DNA from: Cycas panzhihuaensis
Lineage: Eukaryota; Cycadophyta
Direction: 5' to 3'
NCBI GenBank assembly: GCA_023213395.1
Contig: CM041465.1
Span: 45,019,741-45,083,740 of the forward strand
DNA: 64,000 bases
Below, one piece after another: positions 33,816 to 45,769 of the stretch. The notes under the pieces were generated by a model, which made no database searches, had not been told where the DNA came from, and worked only from the letters and a program-made list of their open reading frames with translations. Both the position numbers and the translations under genes were made by a program. The stretch's first letter is position 1. The number at the start of each line of letters is the position of its first letter.

Positions 33816-35926
33816 TGCTTGAAGAAGCTAAAAAAATGAAGAAAAATATAAACTTTTGACTTTGAATTAAAATTTCTACATAAAACTAGCTCTAAATAAT
33901 ATCAAGTGACTTGCTAAAAGAAAGACATCTTTATTATGAATCCAAAGTGCTTGACTAGACTAAAAATAGAGCCTCTTAGCTCAAATTATAGGGAAAAGAG
34001 TGACAAGGACTCCATAAACTCTAAAAATGAGGGCTTAGTACCTTTCATTAACGAGCTAGAGGTCATATGGTCACTTAATGTGACTAGGGGCTAAAGGATA
34101 AGGGGTTGGGTAGATCTCAAAAATTATTAAATCTAATTAATTTATTTTTTTTAAATAAAAAAATATTAAGCCCTTGAATAAAAAATAATGTCTACCAAAC
34201 TTTAAAAAATTAAAAAAATTGAATGATTAAAAGAATTTTAACCCTAAAAATTTAAGGTTCATCCATATGATTTTATTTGTAAGCTACCATCGTTCTATGA
34301 TTATAAGATCACCATGGATTTGTAGGGGGTCTCCATTGTCTTCTGTCAAATTTTGGGACATCACCCTTATTTTATTAGTAATTTTTCTGATGGTCTCTAC
34401 ACTGGCAATGAGCATTGGACTGGGCACCAATTGGATTCTAGGCCTTGTGGTCATTCTGATTCTCATATTCCTCTTTAGAGTTCTATGGTGGAAAATAGAA
34501 CCAGAATTTAACAAATTTAGTAGTTTTATAGAGTATTTATAGGAGATGTTCATTTCAAATATAGAATAGAGCATTATTGCCAACGATACACTGGTTGAAA
34601 ATCGTAAAGAAGCTAACATTAAAAGTAATGCAAATTAATGGAGTGAGATCAGTAAGGGAAAATCCCTTATAAAAGATTGTCCAAAAGAGTGTAATATTGG
34701 CATCTTATAAAAACCCCAATAGGGCCCTATAATTTAATCCCATAACACATAATCTAATGTGAGTAGTAGAAGTCCATTATGTAATATTTTCATAGGTGTA
34801 TACTTCTTTCTATTATTATTTTCTTCTTCCATAGTTTTGGGAGTAGGCTTTGCTGTAATCAATAATGTAGCATAGGTGGCATCATCTTAGAACTACACAT
34901 GCCATTCCATTCATACATTCATTTCCATGATTTCAATATGGAAGTTTTTGGGCATGTTTAGTGTTGGAGCTTTCTCAGACTATGTCTTTAACTGATGGGT
35001 AAAAACCCAAAGTCTAGTAAGTAAAGGATCTATTCAAGTAACAAGTTTACCATTTTGTTGCATACTACTAGCTCCTTATAGTTCTGTATAGCTACCCTCA
35101 AATCTTGTTTGCCTTCTTATTCCAAGAGCAAAATTTTACTTATCTCCAAAAGTTGTCTCATTCTTTCAACCACTCTTTCTTCACCCTTCTTAGACATAAC
35201 TAGTACATTAGCATTTGAGTAGAATATAATGGAAATATAGTGAACCAAAATATAATATTCTTAGAATGGCCTAAAAAAATTGGCAACAATTCCTTTAATT
35301 AGACACTTGTAAAGGCCTCCAGTCTTAAGGCTAGAAATATCATAAATATTTCTTTTTTTTGTGGACAATAGATTCTCATCATTTGTAGGGTGATCAAGCC
35401 TATAATTGGTATCAAAATCTGCTCCTCTTCTGAATACATAAGCATAGGCTAAAAACTACAAATATGTTTTTAAAAATTTTGACAAAATAAACTACTCAAC
35501 TGTAGGTATTTCTTTCACAAATATAGAGTCACTTTTGGCTTCTAGATAGCCAAACAAAACTCTTTTAACTATTACAATCAACTTTATTACAGTCTACCCA
35601 CTGACATGCAAGGAGGTTGCTTCACACCAACTATATATGCTCATAAAAATAAAATTTCTCCTTATTTATATCATATAACTTTAAATAGTTTCAAAAAATG
35701 TTTCAAAACAATCTCAAGAATAATTTCAAAATAGCCTCTAAAAATGTTGATAACAATCCCATAAAAAATATATATAAACTAGCTTCAAATAACTTAAAAT
35801 GATCCTTCAAGTGAATAAATATTAGATCATAAAGAAGCACAATAAAAATTTAACAAGTCTTCTAAAAGAAATCTAAAGTATAACATGTACAAGGCTTTAC
35901 AATAATACCTTTAAGGATTCAACCTT
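33816..35926 (-). other. D internal region, right of E
   Basis: No known family is recognised. On the minus strand at about 35220-34990 one frame reads VMSKKGEERVVERMRQLLE and, past a TAA, GKQDLRVAIQNYKELVV: charged, heptad-like, with only one stop in about 70 codons. A further minus-strand frame is open at 34619-34284 and a hydrophobic plus-strand one at 34267-34542; one of them is a shadow. This may be the remnant of a D-encoded gag, but no motif proves it. Confidence 0.35.
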
Positions 35927-35940
35927 GGGCTTTAATACCA
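35927..35940 (-). other. Primer-binding site of D
   Basis: Minus strand TGGTATTAAAGCCC directly after the LTR end, close to the initiator tRNA-Met PBS (two differences in twelve). Confidence 0.75.
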
Positions 35941-36247
35941 TGTTAGAATTTGAATATACAATTCACATTAAGAATATAATGGTGAATTAAAGAAATAACA
36001 ATAAAGCTTAAATAAGATGAAGTACGTACAAAAGAATACAAGATATAGAGAAATGGACAAATCTCAAATTAGAAAGAATAATAGTATACATACTTATAGT
36101 ACAAGCCCACCATTAGTGAGAGAATCTTATTGATCAATTTAGAGGCGGCATATATCTCTATATGATCCACAAGCTTAAATATAAAAATACATAATGTAGA
36201 GAGAGATTACATAAGGGTAATTATATAATTAGGTATTACACCCAACA
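35941..36247 (-). repeat. 5' LTR of D (307 bp)
   Basis: TGTTAGAATTTGAATATAC...TATTACACCCAACA, with TG...CA ends. Matches 24829-25135 throughout. Confidence 0.85.
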
Positions 36248-36325
36248 CACACACACACACATACATACACACTTATAAATACATACATACATATACATAC
36301 ACATACATACATATATAAGAAAGAA
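36248..36325. repeat. Compound microsatellite, right half
   Basis: (CA)n, then (CATA)n, continuing the composition of 24515-24830 on the other side of D. Confidence 0.85.
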
Positions 36326-36879
36326 TGAAATTTAAGAAATATGGAATGTCTTAATAAAAGGATGGAATAAAGAAGGGATAAAAGGGAAGAAAAGGTTACT
36401 TGGAGTGTATATAGCCTATTGACCCTAAAATTAATGAACAAAATCAGCTAGTGTACTTGGATGGGTATAAAAAATTCATCAAAATAAGATAGGTGAGTTG
36501 TAGGTATGAAAGATTGGCAACAGTACCTATCGGTGACCAATGTGCTTCTATACTAGAAAAACTAACTGTAAAAATTAACCTTATATAAATTGATTAGTGT
36601 GATGTGCTAATCAAAATAGGATGTATGGATTTTAACTATAATTTTTTGGCCATAGACTTTTTTCTTTTATGATGAGTTTGACTATTCAGGTTATTTCTAA
36701 TTTTGATAATATTAAGAAAGTTATAGCTTTCTCTTTATAGATCTATGATTCCAGTAATAGATGTTTAATAACTATTTAGTAGACTTAATTTTTTTATGAA
36801 AGGGGAATGTCAAATTAGAGGATACCTACTAGACTATAACAATGGAAGTGCTTAGTCTTGTAGGCCTGTCAATAAACCC

Positions 36880-37400
36880 CTTTTTAGTGGTTTGGGATAG
36901 GTTGCTTTGTGGTGCTAATTGCTAACTACTACATTATAAAACTTTGGTGGCCAATTAGTTTTCTATTCTAGGTTCGGAAAGATAACTTATAAGAATCTTC
37001 CAATATACCTGAGGGTATGTGGAAGCTTAATTCCATAGCCAAGTTCTATTTCAGGCTTGGTTCAATAAACTTAACTGAAGTCCTTCATACAAGGGTAGAA
37101 AATCCATAATACACTTAGCCCAGAATGATAGATCCTTATGATATTTATAGATTGTTAACATAAGATCTCTACTTATTTAAGGCAAGTAGCTACCAAGTAG
37201 AGCTATCTACTTAAGAAAAAGGAGGGAGGGAACATAAGGGGTAGTTGTTAAGTAATGTAATCTTCTCCTGAACTAAAGTTAAAATGATTGAAACCAAAAC
37301 TAAAAGAAAATATTACAAGAGAAAGGTTACAAGTTTCACTAAAGGAAAAAAATAAATTCTTTTCTAGCTCTTGAATGCCTTTATAAGGTTATCAAACCTT
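36880..37400 (-). other. Leader of G2, conserved with G1
   Basis: Aligned phrases on the plus strand include GTGGAAGCTTAATTCCATAG, CTTAGCCCAGAATGATAGAT and CCTTATGATATTTATAGA, corresponding to 966-1100 in G1. The spacing of the blocks is the same. Confidence 0.6.
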
Positions 37401-37412
37401 GCTCTGATACCA
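37401..37412 (-). other. Primer-binding site of G2
   Basis: Minus strand TGGTATCAGAGC, an exact match to the standard initiator tRNA-Met PBS, two bases after the presumed LTR end. Confidence 0.8.
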
Positions 37413-37414
37413 CT

Positions 37415-38020
37415 TGTAGTGTATGTACCAAGATTATCCTTTCTAATTTGATGAAAAGAAGAATTAAGAGAATAGATAAAGTATTTTTATTAACTTTGGA
37501 GGTTGATGTTATAGAATAACTCATACAATGGACATAAATGAGCACTAAAAGAGTACCAAAGTACTTTCTCTTAAGAAAGGAATTAATGATCAATAATCCT
37601 TTACACGTAATCTTTGACCCTTAAATAGACAAAAGAGAGTCTCTCTTTAACAATTCTATTTGTAGACCTAATGGCCTTATATATTACTAGAGGCCTTAGT
37701 TACCCATGCATAAAACTTATTAATTAACATCAACACTTTATCCTTTTATAATTTCCCCATGTTAGTGTCTCCACCACTTTTGGGGTTCAAAACATAACAT
37801 GGAATGAATAATCTCTAAGAAGAAGAAGTTTGTATATTAGGGATGTCAAGTCCTAGTTAATCAAATTTGTCCTTACAAAGAGAAGTCTTTGTTCTTAAGG
37901 AAGAGTGAGATTATACATTAGGGATGCTAAATCTTGATCAATCAAAAGCACCCTTATAGGGAGAGTAAGATTTAACTTAAAGGGAACAAACAATATCAAG
38001 CACCTATATGTAAACTAACA
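37415..38020 (-). repeat. Putative 5' LTR of G2
   Basis: It starts TGTAGTGTATGTACC beside the PBS. The far end is a guess at ACTAACA (38020); CATAACA near 37797 is an alternative. No second copy is present to settle it. Confidence 0.4.
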
Positions 38021-40440
38021 TGGATTTTTTATTATATAAAATCATCAAACACATAAACTATACATAAACCATAAGTTAAAGTAAGTATATTTGTATTAAT
38101 ATATCTATATGTACATGCACTATTTAAGATCTTTTATTTTTTCTACTTTTTCTTTTGTTCACTTAAGTTAAAATGGCACTAAACCCTAGCATATATTGAA
38201 AAGAAAACTAGGTCCTTTCATTACACTTATGATTATACTAATTATTATGTTTTTGATCTCTTTATCTTTTGTTTTTTGATTAGAAATATAATTAGATGTC
38301 ACATAAGTAAGGATGTCCTTTTTGTTCACCATTCTTTTGAAATGAAAAAGAATAGACAAGTAGCTAACACATAACCTATGAAGATAGAAAAAGATTATTT
38401 CTAGTCTATTGCTTATTCTCCTTTTGTGTTTTGATTTAAAAAAGGTAAGACTATGCAATAGGAAAGAATTATAATAAAAGAAAAGGAGAAGAATGGCATA
38501 CCTTCTACTTTTATGGAGAACCTTTCAAGTAAAATCACCAATGCTTGAGTAATGATTTGAGCAAGACAAGGGAGTTTTTCTCATAACAAAAAGATAAGTC
38601 ACAACACTATAATAAATTCACTTCAAAGCAAAAGTACCAAGTGTTCTAGCATAATTTAGTAGCATTTCTATTTCACATGGAGAATTATTATAGAATGCAA
38701 TATGTGAGGGAGCTTAAAACCCTATAGAGAAGAGTTTAAGACTTCCTTATATACTTCTTATGCCAAGCCACTCATTTTAAGGAGAGTTTATTAGCACTTA
38801 GGCTAAATGTAAAAATGTCTCCTTAAGCTATGAGTAGGAACTTTCAAGGAAAGAAGCCTAGCCTTCAAATAGAGATAATTAATTTAAATAAGTAATAGTT
38901 TAAAACTTTAAATAGGAAAGAAAACTAACTAAAACTTTTTCCATCTTAATTTATGACACAAGCTAAGAACTTATTTATATTATAACTATGTAATGACAAA
39001 AGAGATTTATTAAAGACTAATATAAACCTGCCAACAAAATTTCAACCTAAAAGAGAAGATGGCAAGGTGATTTAGATGAATGCTATGGTAGATCCAAGGT
39101 GATCCAAGCTAAGATCCAACAAGTAAAAGGCATGCCAAAATCTCCTGAGAGTGAAAGTACAACTATTGTAAAGGAATTTTTCATAGAAAATTGAGAGAAA
39201 TAGGAGGGAAAGGAGGCTAAAGGAAGAATGAGCTTCAAACTTGGGTATGTACAACCCCAAGACATGAAAATCTTTAGGCAATGCTTTGGTTCTTACTCTA
39301 ATAAGTTACTCCAATGATGTAAAAGGGTTATAAGAGGTTAAGACAAAATTTCAACAACACTTTGTTAAATAAAACTTCATCCCACTTTTCATAATAAGTG
39401 GAAGGGTGTTTATAGGAAATACGGGTGGGAGTGGTTGGAAAAAACCTATGGGAGGTCAGTCTATACTTTTTTCAATAAATTGGGTTGGCATGATGGAAGA
39501 AAACTATTTTCTTTTTCTTTTTCTTTTTGCATGTAAATAGTGAAAACCATGGCACATTTTACAATTTATGGTCAATTTATAGTTAAAACTATGGTATACT
39601 TTATAAACTATGGTCCACTTCATAAACTGTAATCCACTTCATGAATTTCAATTTTTTACTTTTTACTATAGTCTATTAATAAGACCACCATTTTGGGCAA
39701 CTGGAAAACTATGGTCAATAGTCAACACAATGATTAACGAAATTCTTAAGAGTAAGAGATAAAAGATAAAAATTTTAGAAGTTGAGCTGGCTTGTCATAA
39801 AAAAGTATTAGAGAAGGCCAATAAGGAGTTAAACAAAGAAAAATCATCACTTGAAGGTATGATAAAAGTGACTAATTAATAAATCAAAGGCCCATAAAAT
39901 CATAAACCAATGAGGAAAAGAATTAGAGCTGTGTCTTAAAGCAAGCTTGGAGGTGTCTTAAAAGTGTACATGTTATGATCCATACATCATAAGTAGTAAA
40001 TAAAGTCATCATTGTACATCAAAGACATTCAACAAGTAACCACAATCACAAAGCATTCATTTAACAATCAAGTTACTTACTAAATTAGACAATGAAAGAA
40101 ATTAGAATAAGGGTCAAACCTAGCAATGCTAAAAGTGATGAAATATGGTGAAACAAATACCAAACCTCTAAAGATGTAATAATTATCCACCTCACTAAGT
40201 AGAAATAAGAGTAAGAAGCTAAGAGCCCTTTAAATAAAAGGAGTCCTTAGTGCACTTACTATTAAATAAACACTCATAACCACTTAAATCGCAATAAGTT
40301 TAAACAACTAAGTAGGCTATGTTAAACTCTTAATAATTATAATAACCCCACTAAAATAAAGACCTTATAATCCATGTAGATCCTTTCTTATACCATAATA
40401 TAAAGCATAAAGGGAAAATACCCTACTATAATTTTACCCT
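38021..40440. other. No gene recognised
   Basis: Several short frames are open on either strand but none is conserved or motif-bearing. The only clear structure is a 19-bp triple repeat at 39586-39642. Confidence 0.5.
39586..39642 (+). repeat. 19-bp tandem repeat, three units
   Basis: Consecutive units AAACTATGGTATACTTTAT, AAACTATGGTCCACTTCAT and AAACTGTAATCCACTTCAT, with no gap between them. Confidence 0.85.
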
Positions 40441-40900
40441 TGTTCATATTATATCTTATTTTAATAAGTGTGTTGTGTTAATCATTTCTATATAGATTAG
40501 ATTTAACCTATTTTGTGTGGGAAAATCATATATAGGTACCCCATGGGCCCCACATGCTTAGTTTTTCATTTAAATCTCACCTATCTCACCTTGAAAAGCG
40601 TTTCATACTTATTTGAGTGCACTAGGTGAAATTATTACATATTTTTAAGGGTTAATGGGATATAGATGACCTCCTCTTCTCCCCCTCCCCCTCTATAATA
40701 CTCCCTAGTTATTTAATGTTATTCTATCTACCTATTTATCCCTCTTTATAAATACCCTTCTTCTTACTCTATCTCCCTTCTTTGAATTCCCTTTCTTCTT
40801 TTTACAATAGTTGATCTCATATATATGACTCTCACACAAGTATACCACATCTAGGTGCTAGAGGTTTAGTTTGCTAGAGTGTTGTAGAACATAGTAAGAA
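40441..40900 (+). promoter_or_regulatory. Possible LTR/promoter region of gypsy element J
   Basis: Upstream of the J gag relic is a CTCTTTATAAATACCC box (about 40740-40755) followed by a long pyrimidine stretch (CTTCTTCTTACTCTATCTCC), typical of a plant LTR promoter. No PBS or partner LTR was found, so the LTR itself is not delimited. Confidence 0.35.
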
Positions 40901-42535
40901 TGACATAGAACATAACATGACTGACTTAGAAACTAGTAAGACTAGATTAATAAATCAAGGACTCCAACCATAAATATGATGAAAAAATGGATAAGATACT
41001 CTTACAAATAGCATTTAGTTCCCATATTCTATCCACCTCTAATGTAACAGGTCTCCTACCTCCACCTGATAATCCCATACCTATAGTAATAGATCCTTCA
41101 ACTCCACTCTCTCATACTTTCCCCTCCACCATAGTAGCAATAATTCTATTACAAAATTATTATACCAACTTTTTATATCAATCTCAATAAGGACTCCACA
41201 AGGAGTTGGATAAGTAAGTTAGAATCTTATTTTTCTTTGAATCTTATATCCATGGGAGAACATTTAATATTTACCTTAAACCATCTAGATGGAGAAGCAT
41301 ACTAGTGGTTCTATTAGTGGTAGTGTGAAAATCCATTGATTTAAATATGGTACATATTTTGTAATATTAAAAAAAAAAATAATGATATATAGAAACACTC
41401 TTTCTTTAGCTAACTCACTTCATTGAAATTGACAACATTAGTAGAGGCATACATGGATGATTGGATTTATAGAATAGAGAATCCTAACCACTAGATTGCC
41501 ATATTCTTATTAATGTGTATATATTAGGACTCAAAGGGTGCATCCAAATGTACCTAAATGTTATCACCCTTTATAACTAAAGAGATGGTATTTTGACAAT
41601 AAAAGTAAGCCAGGTTGAGTTTGTTGTAGAATGCTTAACTCCTTTTAGTGAGGTTCCATATGGTACCAATGTCCTCATCCTTCATATCAACAATATTAGT
41701 ATCCTCAATTAGATGAGCTACAATATTTAATAATAGACCCTCTTATTAGATTGGTATATGTTCTATTAGTAGAAGCTAATAGATATTTAAAGGCCAGTCT
41801 TTATGTCAAGTGCTCAAAAAATAGACCCTTGCTCACTTGAGAATGTGTAAAGTAAAGTGCATGGTTTTTACTATTGACCCTATAATAGAAGAAGATTTTG
41901 ATATTGAAAATGAACCTAAACTTAATGATGAGTTACCCCTAATAATCTTCCCTTATTATCCCCTAAACCAAAGTCTCTTTATTAGTTATCTCTTCCTCAT
42001 GTTGTCTAAAGTCATTTTATATGAAATGTATGCTCTATAAAACACCTATCTCAATACTACTTGATGGAGGTGCATCATTGAACTTCATCAATATATCCTT
42101 AGATCACTAACTAAACCTCTATACTATACCCAATATGAGATTTACTTACTCCTCACCAAATCATCAAATTATATTATGCTAGAATAATATAAAACTTGCA
42201 TGTTTAAATTGGTATATATCATCTAATCTTTAATTTCTATGCCTTATGTATAGGAGGATCAAATATTATTCTTAGGGTCCAATGACTCTAAACTCTTGGT
42301 ATGTATAGCATGAACAACTCATCTAATAATTAATTCATATTATTTAAGGATCATATATGTCAAACATAAACTTTATAGCATCTAAACACCCCTTGATAGA
42401 TTTGACTCTCTAAATCAAATATGCAAGCATTTAAATAATAATGTTGGATATGTCATCTAAATTAATAATATCCATTATGATATTCAAAATCAACTTGATA
42501 AATACCAATATGTATTTGCCCCTTTTAACAACTCC
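40901..42535 (+). pseudogene. Gypsy element J: gag and protease relic
   Basis: The frame is badly broken. An opening around 40987-41190 is rich in Pro, Ile and Ser and is probably gag-derived. From 41837 a frame gives the linker before protease, and at 42051-42090 the protease active site reads SILLDGGASLNFIN, the D-[GS]-G-[AS]-[ST]-x-N-F-I pattern of Ty3/gypsy plant proteases. The relic runs on to LDKYQYVFAPF near 42500, the usual x-x-x-[YF]-x-x-V-F segment leading into gypsy reverse transcriptase. It then stops at the K insertion site (TSD ACTCC) and continues at 63653. Confidence 0.7.
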
Positions 42536-42857
42536 TATTGGGGTTAATGTTCATCACCCCACTCCCACCATTTACAAGTGAGTGCACACATGCGAAGGTA
42601 AGTAAGATAAGGTTAAGTGTAACTTTAGTTAAGTATTATTTTAATATATTTTAAATTTTGGAGGTTGAGGAGATTTCCCTCCTCCCTTAAACTATATATT
42701 TACTCGGGTGATAAATTCTGGTGTCTTTTGATACCACCTCCATTTGGAAATACGTACACACTCTCAAACATGACTTGAATAAAGATTTTTGGTTTATGCC
42801 CATATTATACAATGGATTAATTATTTGATTATTACTTCGCTCTATCTCCATGCTTTC

Positions 42858-45454
42858 TGAAATGTGTCTGTGGGGTGGTCTCCTATGTTTAGTAAGATAT
42901 GACTAACTAAGATGTAGTCGAGCTATGAGTGGGATCTAACGACAAGAAAAACACCACGCAGGGTGTCTCAGACGGCCTTGATTCGGGACCTGCAAATGGC
43001 GCCCAATTACCTTTGGGCAATCTTTGGAGAAGGACGCAAGGTGAAGCCTTGGGTCATCCCAAATGGAGAGGACCTCCTACCCCTTGGATGGCCAGGAAGA
43101 GGAAGAGGGATCCTAAAGAGTTGCATCTTCTTAAGAGAGGGAGAAGGTGATGTGCAGGTAAGTTTGTGTAGTATGGTATCTTACGTGTGGGCTAGTTGGG
43201 GAAGTGAGGAATGGATAACTCACGTCTAAAGAAAACTACCTACACGTGATATAAACAACTATAAACAAAAAGAGATGCACAAATGTAAGGATGAGTTCTT
43301 TTATCTTTTTCATTTCTTATATGTTTTAGCATGCAAACATATGCATGAAAGAAAAATGCTACAAGAAAGGACCAAAAAGAAGAAGAAGAATACCTGGAAA
43401 TGTAGTGTGATTGGAGTGTTGCGACCTTGGATTCTATGCGTGCTCTCCTGCTCAAACTTGTCACATAGGTGAGAGACTAACCAGCAATGGTTGCCATAAG
43501 TAGTCAAGGGGCTATCTTACCTTCCCCAAACATGTGAAAAACAAAGCAACGCAAAGGATGGCAAAAAGGAAATAAAGAAATACTACTAATAAGAGGCTAA
43601 CCTATCAGTGAGTTTGCCTCATACGTATTTTCATTACCGCAAAGCTTGCCAATCACAACATGAAAGTTTCTCCCTCCTAGAAGAGGGGATGCCAAATATA
43701 CCTAATATATGTATATGTAAATATAAAAAGCTTATATCAAATTAAGTCAAAGTAATGTTGCACACTACTCCAAAACTCTAAGCAAAACTCAAGCAAGCAA
43801 CAACACCAAATGGTATCCAAAATAAAGGAGTTAGCCTTGGAATGGTCAACTCACCCACAGGTATCTCCACGTAGCCTCGAGGGAGGGGACAATAAAGTGT
43901 ACCGACTGTATGGGACAACAAATAAGAGAGAAAATGGACTAGCAAAATAATATTTAAGCAAACCCAAGAGACAAAGTGCTATGAGCAGCAAATCGTCTAG
44001 TTGGGATGAGCTAAGGGTCATAGACCAACCGGGAAGGGTTTTGGAGCTTATATGGTGCCTAAAACCAGCAAGTGTAGGTCTGAAACTAGCATGGCAAGGG
44101 GCTGCCAATGATGTTTCAGGTCTAGAAATAGGCTCTCAAAATCCCTGGCCCAGATCCAAGGGAGGCATTAGGTGAAAGAGGAAGGAAGGAAAGGGTTTGG
44201 ACCCTTGGGGAGAAGTTCAACAAGGGGTATTGACCCTGCCTTTCTCCCTTCACCCTTCCTTGTATAACCCTCTTGCACAACCACCTTGAAGTGGACTTGT
44301 AGGAAATGAGAGAGGGAGCACTGTAAAATAAGGAACAATGAACAAGTTCATACAGGATGCAAAGCCAAGAGCAAAAAAAAAAATTAAGAACTGCTCAAAA
44401 GGGGGGAGAAAAGCATGAATCTTAAAGAAACATTGGAGAGATACCTTGCAACAGGAAGTAGGAGCTTATTCCTGCTAGGAATTAGAAGAGGAAGCCTATG
44501 TTTGATAGGCTTTTCAGTTTGGCCTGAAGAAGAGGTAACCGTGGGAGCACAACTAAGATCTTGGAACCTTCGAGCTTGCTTTGAAGAATTGTTGTGAGTA
44601 CTCCTTTCTCCACTATATAAACCTACAAAGAGAGGGCCTGACCTACTGGAGTAGGGCCTGAGATGCAGCAGGTATCCCTATGGAAAGAGCACTAGAGCCG
44701 AAGAGCAGGTCTTCTGGTAGTCTTGGAGAGAGAGCTGTAGTAGTGCAATGAAAAAATAGATGAAGAAGAGACTCAAATGAGTTACGTTTTGGGTTTTATA
44801 TTCCTCTTAACCCTAAATGAGCATTTAGGGTTACAGGGAGATGAGTAGGTATGGATGCCACGTGGCAGTTCTGAGAAAAGAGTGGGAATAGTTGCACCAC
44901 AGCAAACTTCATGATACCGCGGTAATATCGTAGTACCACTAAGTTTATAGCGATGCGGGCCTGTAAGCTAAAATTAGGACAGAAATGGGGCCTAAAGCCA
45001 AATAGTGGGTATGTTGAGGTTGGGCAGGCTGGGAATTCTTGCCCAGGTGACTGACAGGTGGCCAAAAGAGAGGAACAAGTCTCAATGGAGGGTCCTATCA
45101 TACTTAGAAAGAGAATCAAAGTAGAGACAAGATGTTGTCATGGATGAGACATGACTAATTAAGGTGCTTGAGGAGTTGTGGAGAATGTGTGGGTGGCTGA
45201 GTTCCATATGGGGTGCATGACTCGCTAAGGAGTGCCCCCACAGTGGGTTGCCATAGGCTAAGTGGTACGCGGCAGGCACAAGTAACGTGATCAGACAATA
45301 AAGCAATGTGATCACATAAATAATAGGCAAGCATGCGTCAAGCAATACACTAAGCAACCTTGACCAAGCAAAAGTAAGGATGGGAGTGAGAAACACATAC
45401 ATGAGCTTACCTGAGTTGACTTGTCCCAAATCCATTCCTGGTAGCTGGGAAACA
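42858..45454 (-). repeat. 3' LTR of L (2597 bp)
   Basis: TGAAATGTGTCTG...GTAGCTGGGAAACA. It aligns with 61000-63632 over its whole length, with frequent transitions. It contains the palindrome TACCGCGGTA at 44915-44924. Small frames inside it (for example at 43851-44108) recur in the other LTR only because the sequence does; none looks like a gene. Confidence 0.92.
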
Positions 45455-45468
45455 CTACCCCCTTGGCA
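45455..45468 (-). other. Polypurine tract of L
   Basis: The minus strand reads CCAAGGGGGTAG directly before the LTR start TGTTTCCC. This agrees with the orientation given by pol. Confidence 0.75.
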
Positions 45469-45469
45469 G

Positions 45470-45760
45470 CAGAGCCTCATTGCTTGGAAGTGTGGTGTGA
45501 TGGTAAATGCTGGCAACTAAAAACTGTTAATAGTACATACGTATATATATATATATATAAATAAATCATGAACAGCATATGGACCCAGGGTATCGGCGAG
45601 TGTCATGGTGGAACGCATGGATAAGGGAGATGGAGACGAGGACAACATAGGGGCTGCCTATGTGTCGTCTAAAAGTTGACCTATAAATGAAGAAAATAAA
45701 GGAGGGGGATGCCCCCATTGCTGAAATGCAATGAGTGATGTGAGGGCACCCAATAGACTA
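45470..45760 (-). other. L 3' untranslated stretch
   Basis: Between the end of the aRNH gene and the PPT there is only a (TA)n tract at 45541-45560 and no frame of note. Confidence 0.5.
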
Positions 45761-45769
45761 AACAAGCAA

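Larger units (their letters stand above)
24829..36247 (-). mobile_element. LTR element D, inserted in the microsatellite
   Basis: Matching LTRs of about 307 bp lie at both ends. The PBS lies left of the right LTR and the C-run/PPT right of the left LTR, so the element is on the minus strand. Element E is nested inside. Without E, D is about 3.5 kb and lacks a recognisable pol. A TSD cannot be confirmed because both flanks are microsatellite. Confidence 0.8.
36440..38020 (-). mobile_element. LTR element G2, 5' portion
   Basis: A PBS and an LTR-like block (37415 onward) give minus orientation; the leader to the left aligns with that of G1. No gag or 3' LTR is recognised to the left, where the region borders the microsatellite and D. 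Confidence 0.5.

Noticed and set aside
34267-34542. A hydrophobic plus-strand frame resembling a membrane protein
   Set aside because: It is short, isolated and opposed by an equally long minus-strand frame; hydrophobicity is common for reverse complements of AT-rich charged frames.
45082-45516. A 144-codon minus-strand frame with a related one at 63260-63535
   Set aside because: It falls in the two L LTRs; the frame is not kept in full in both, and the composition is that of non-coding LTR sequence.
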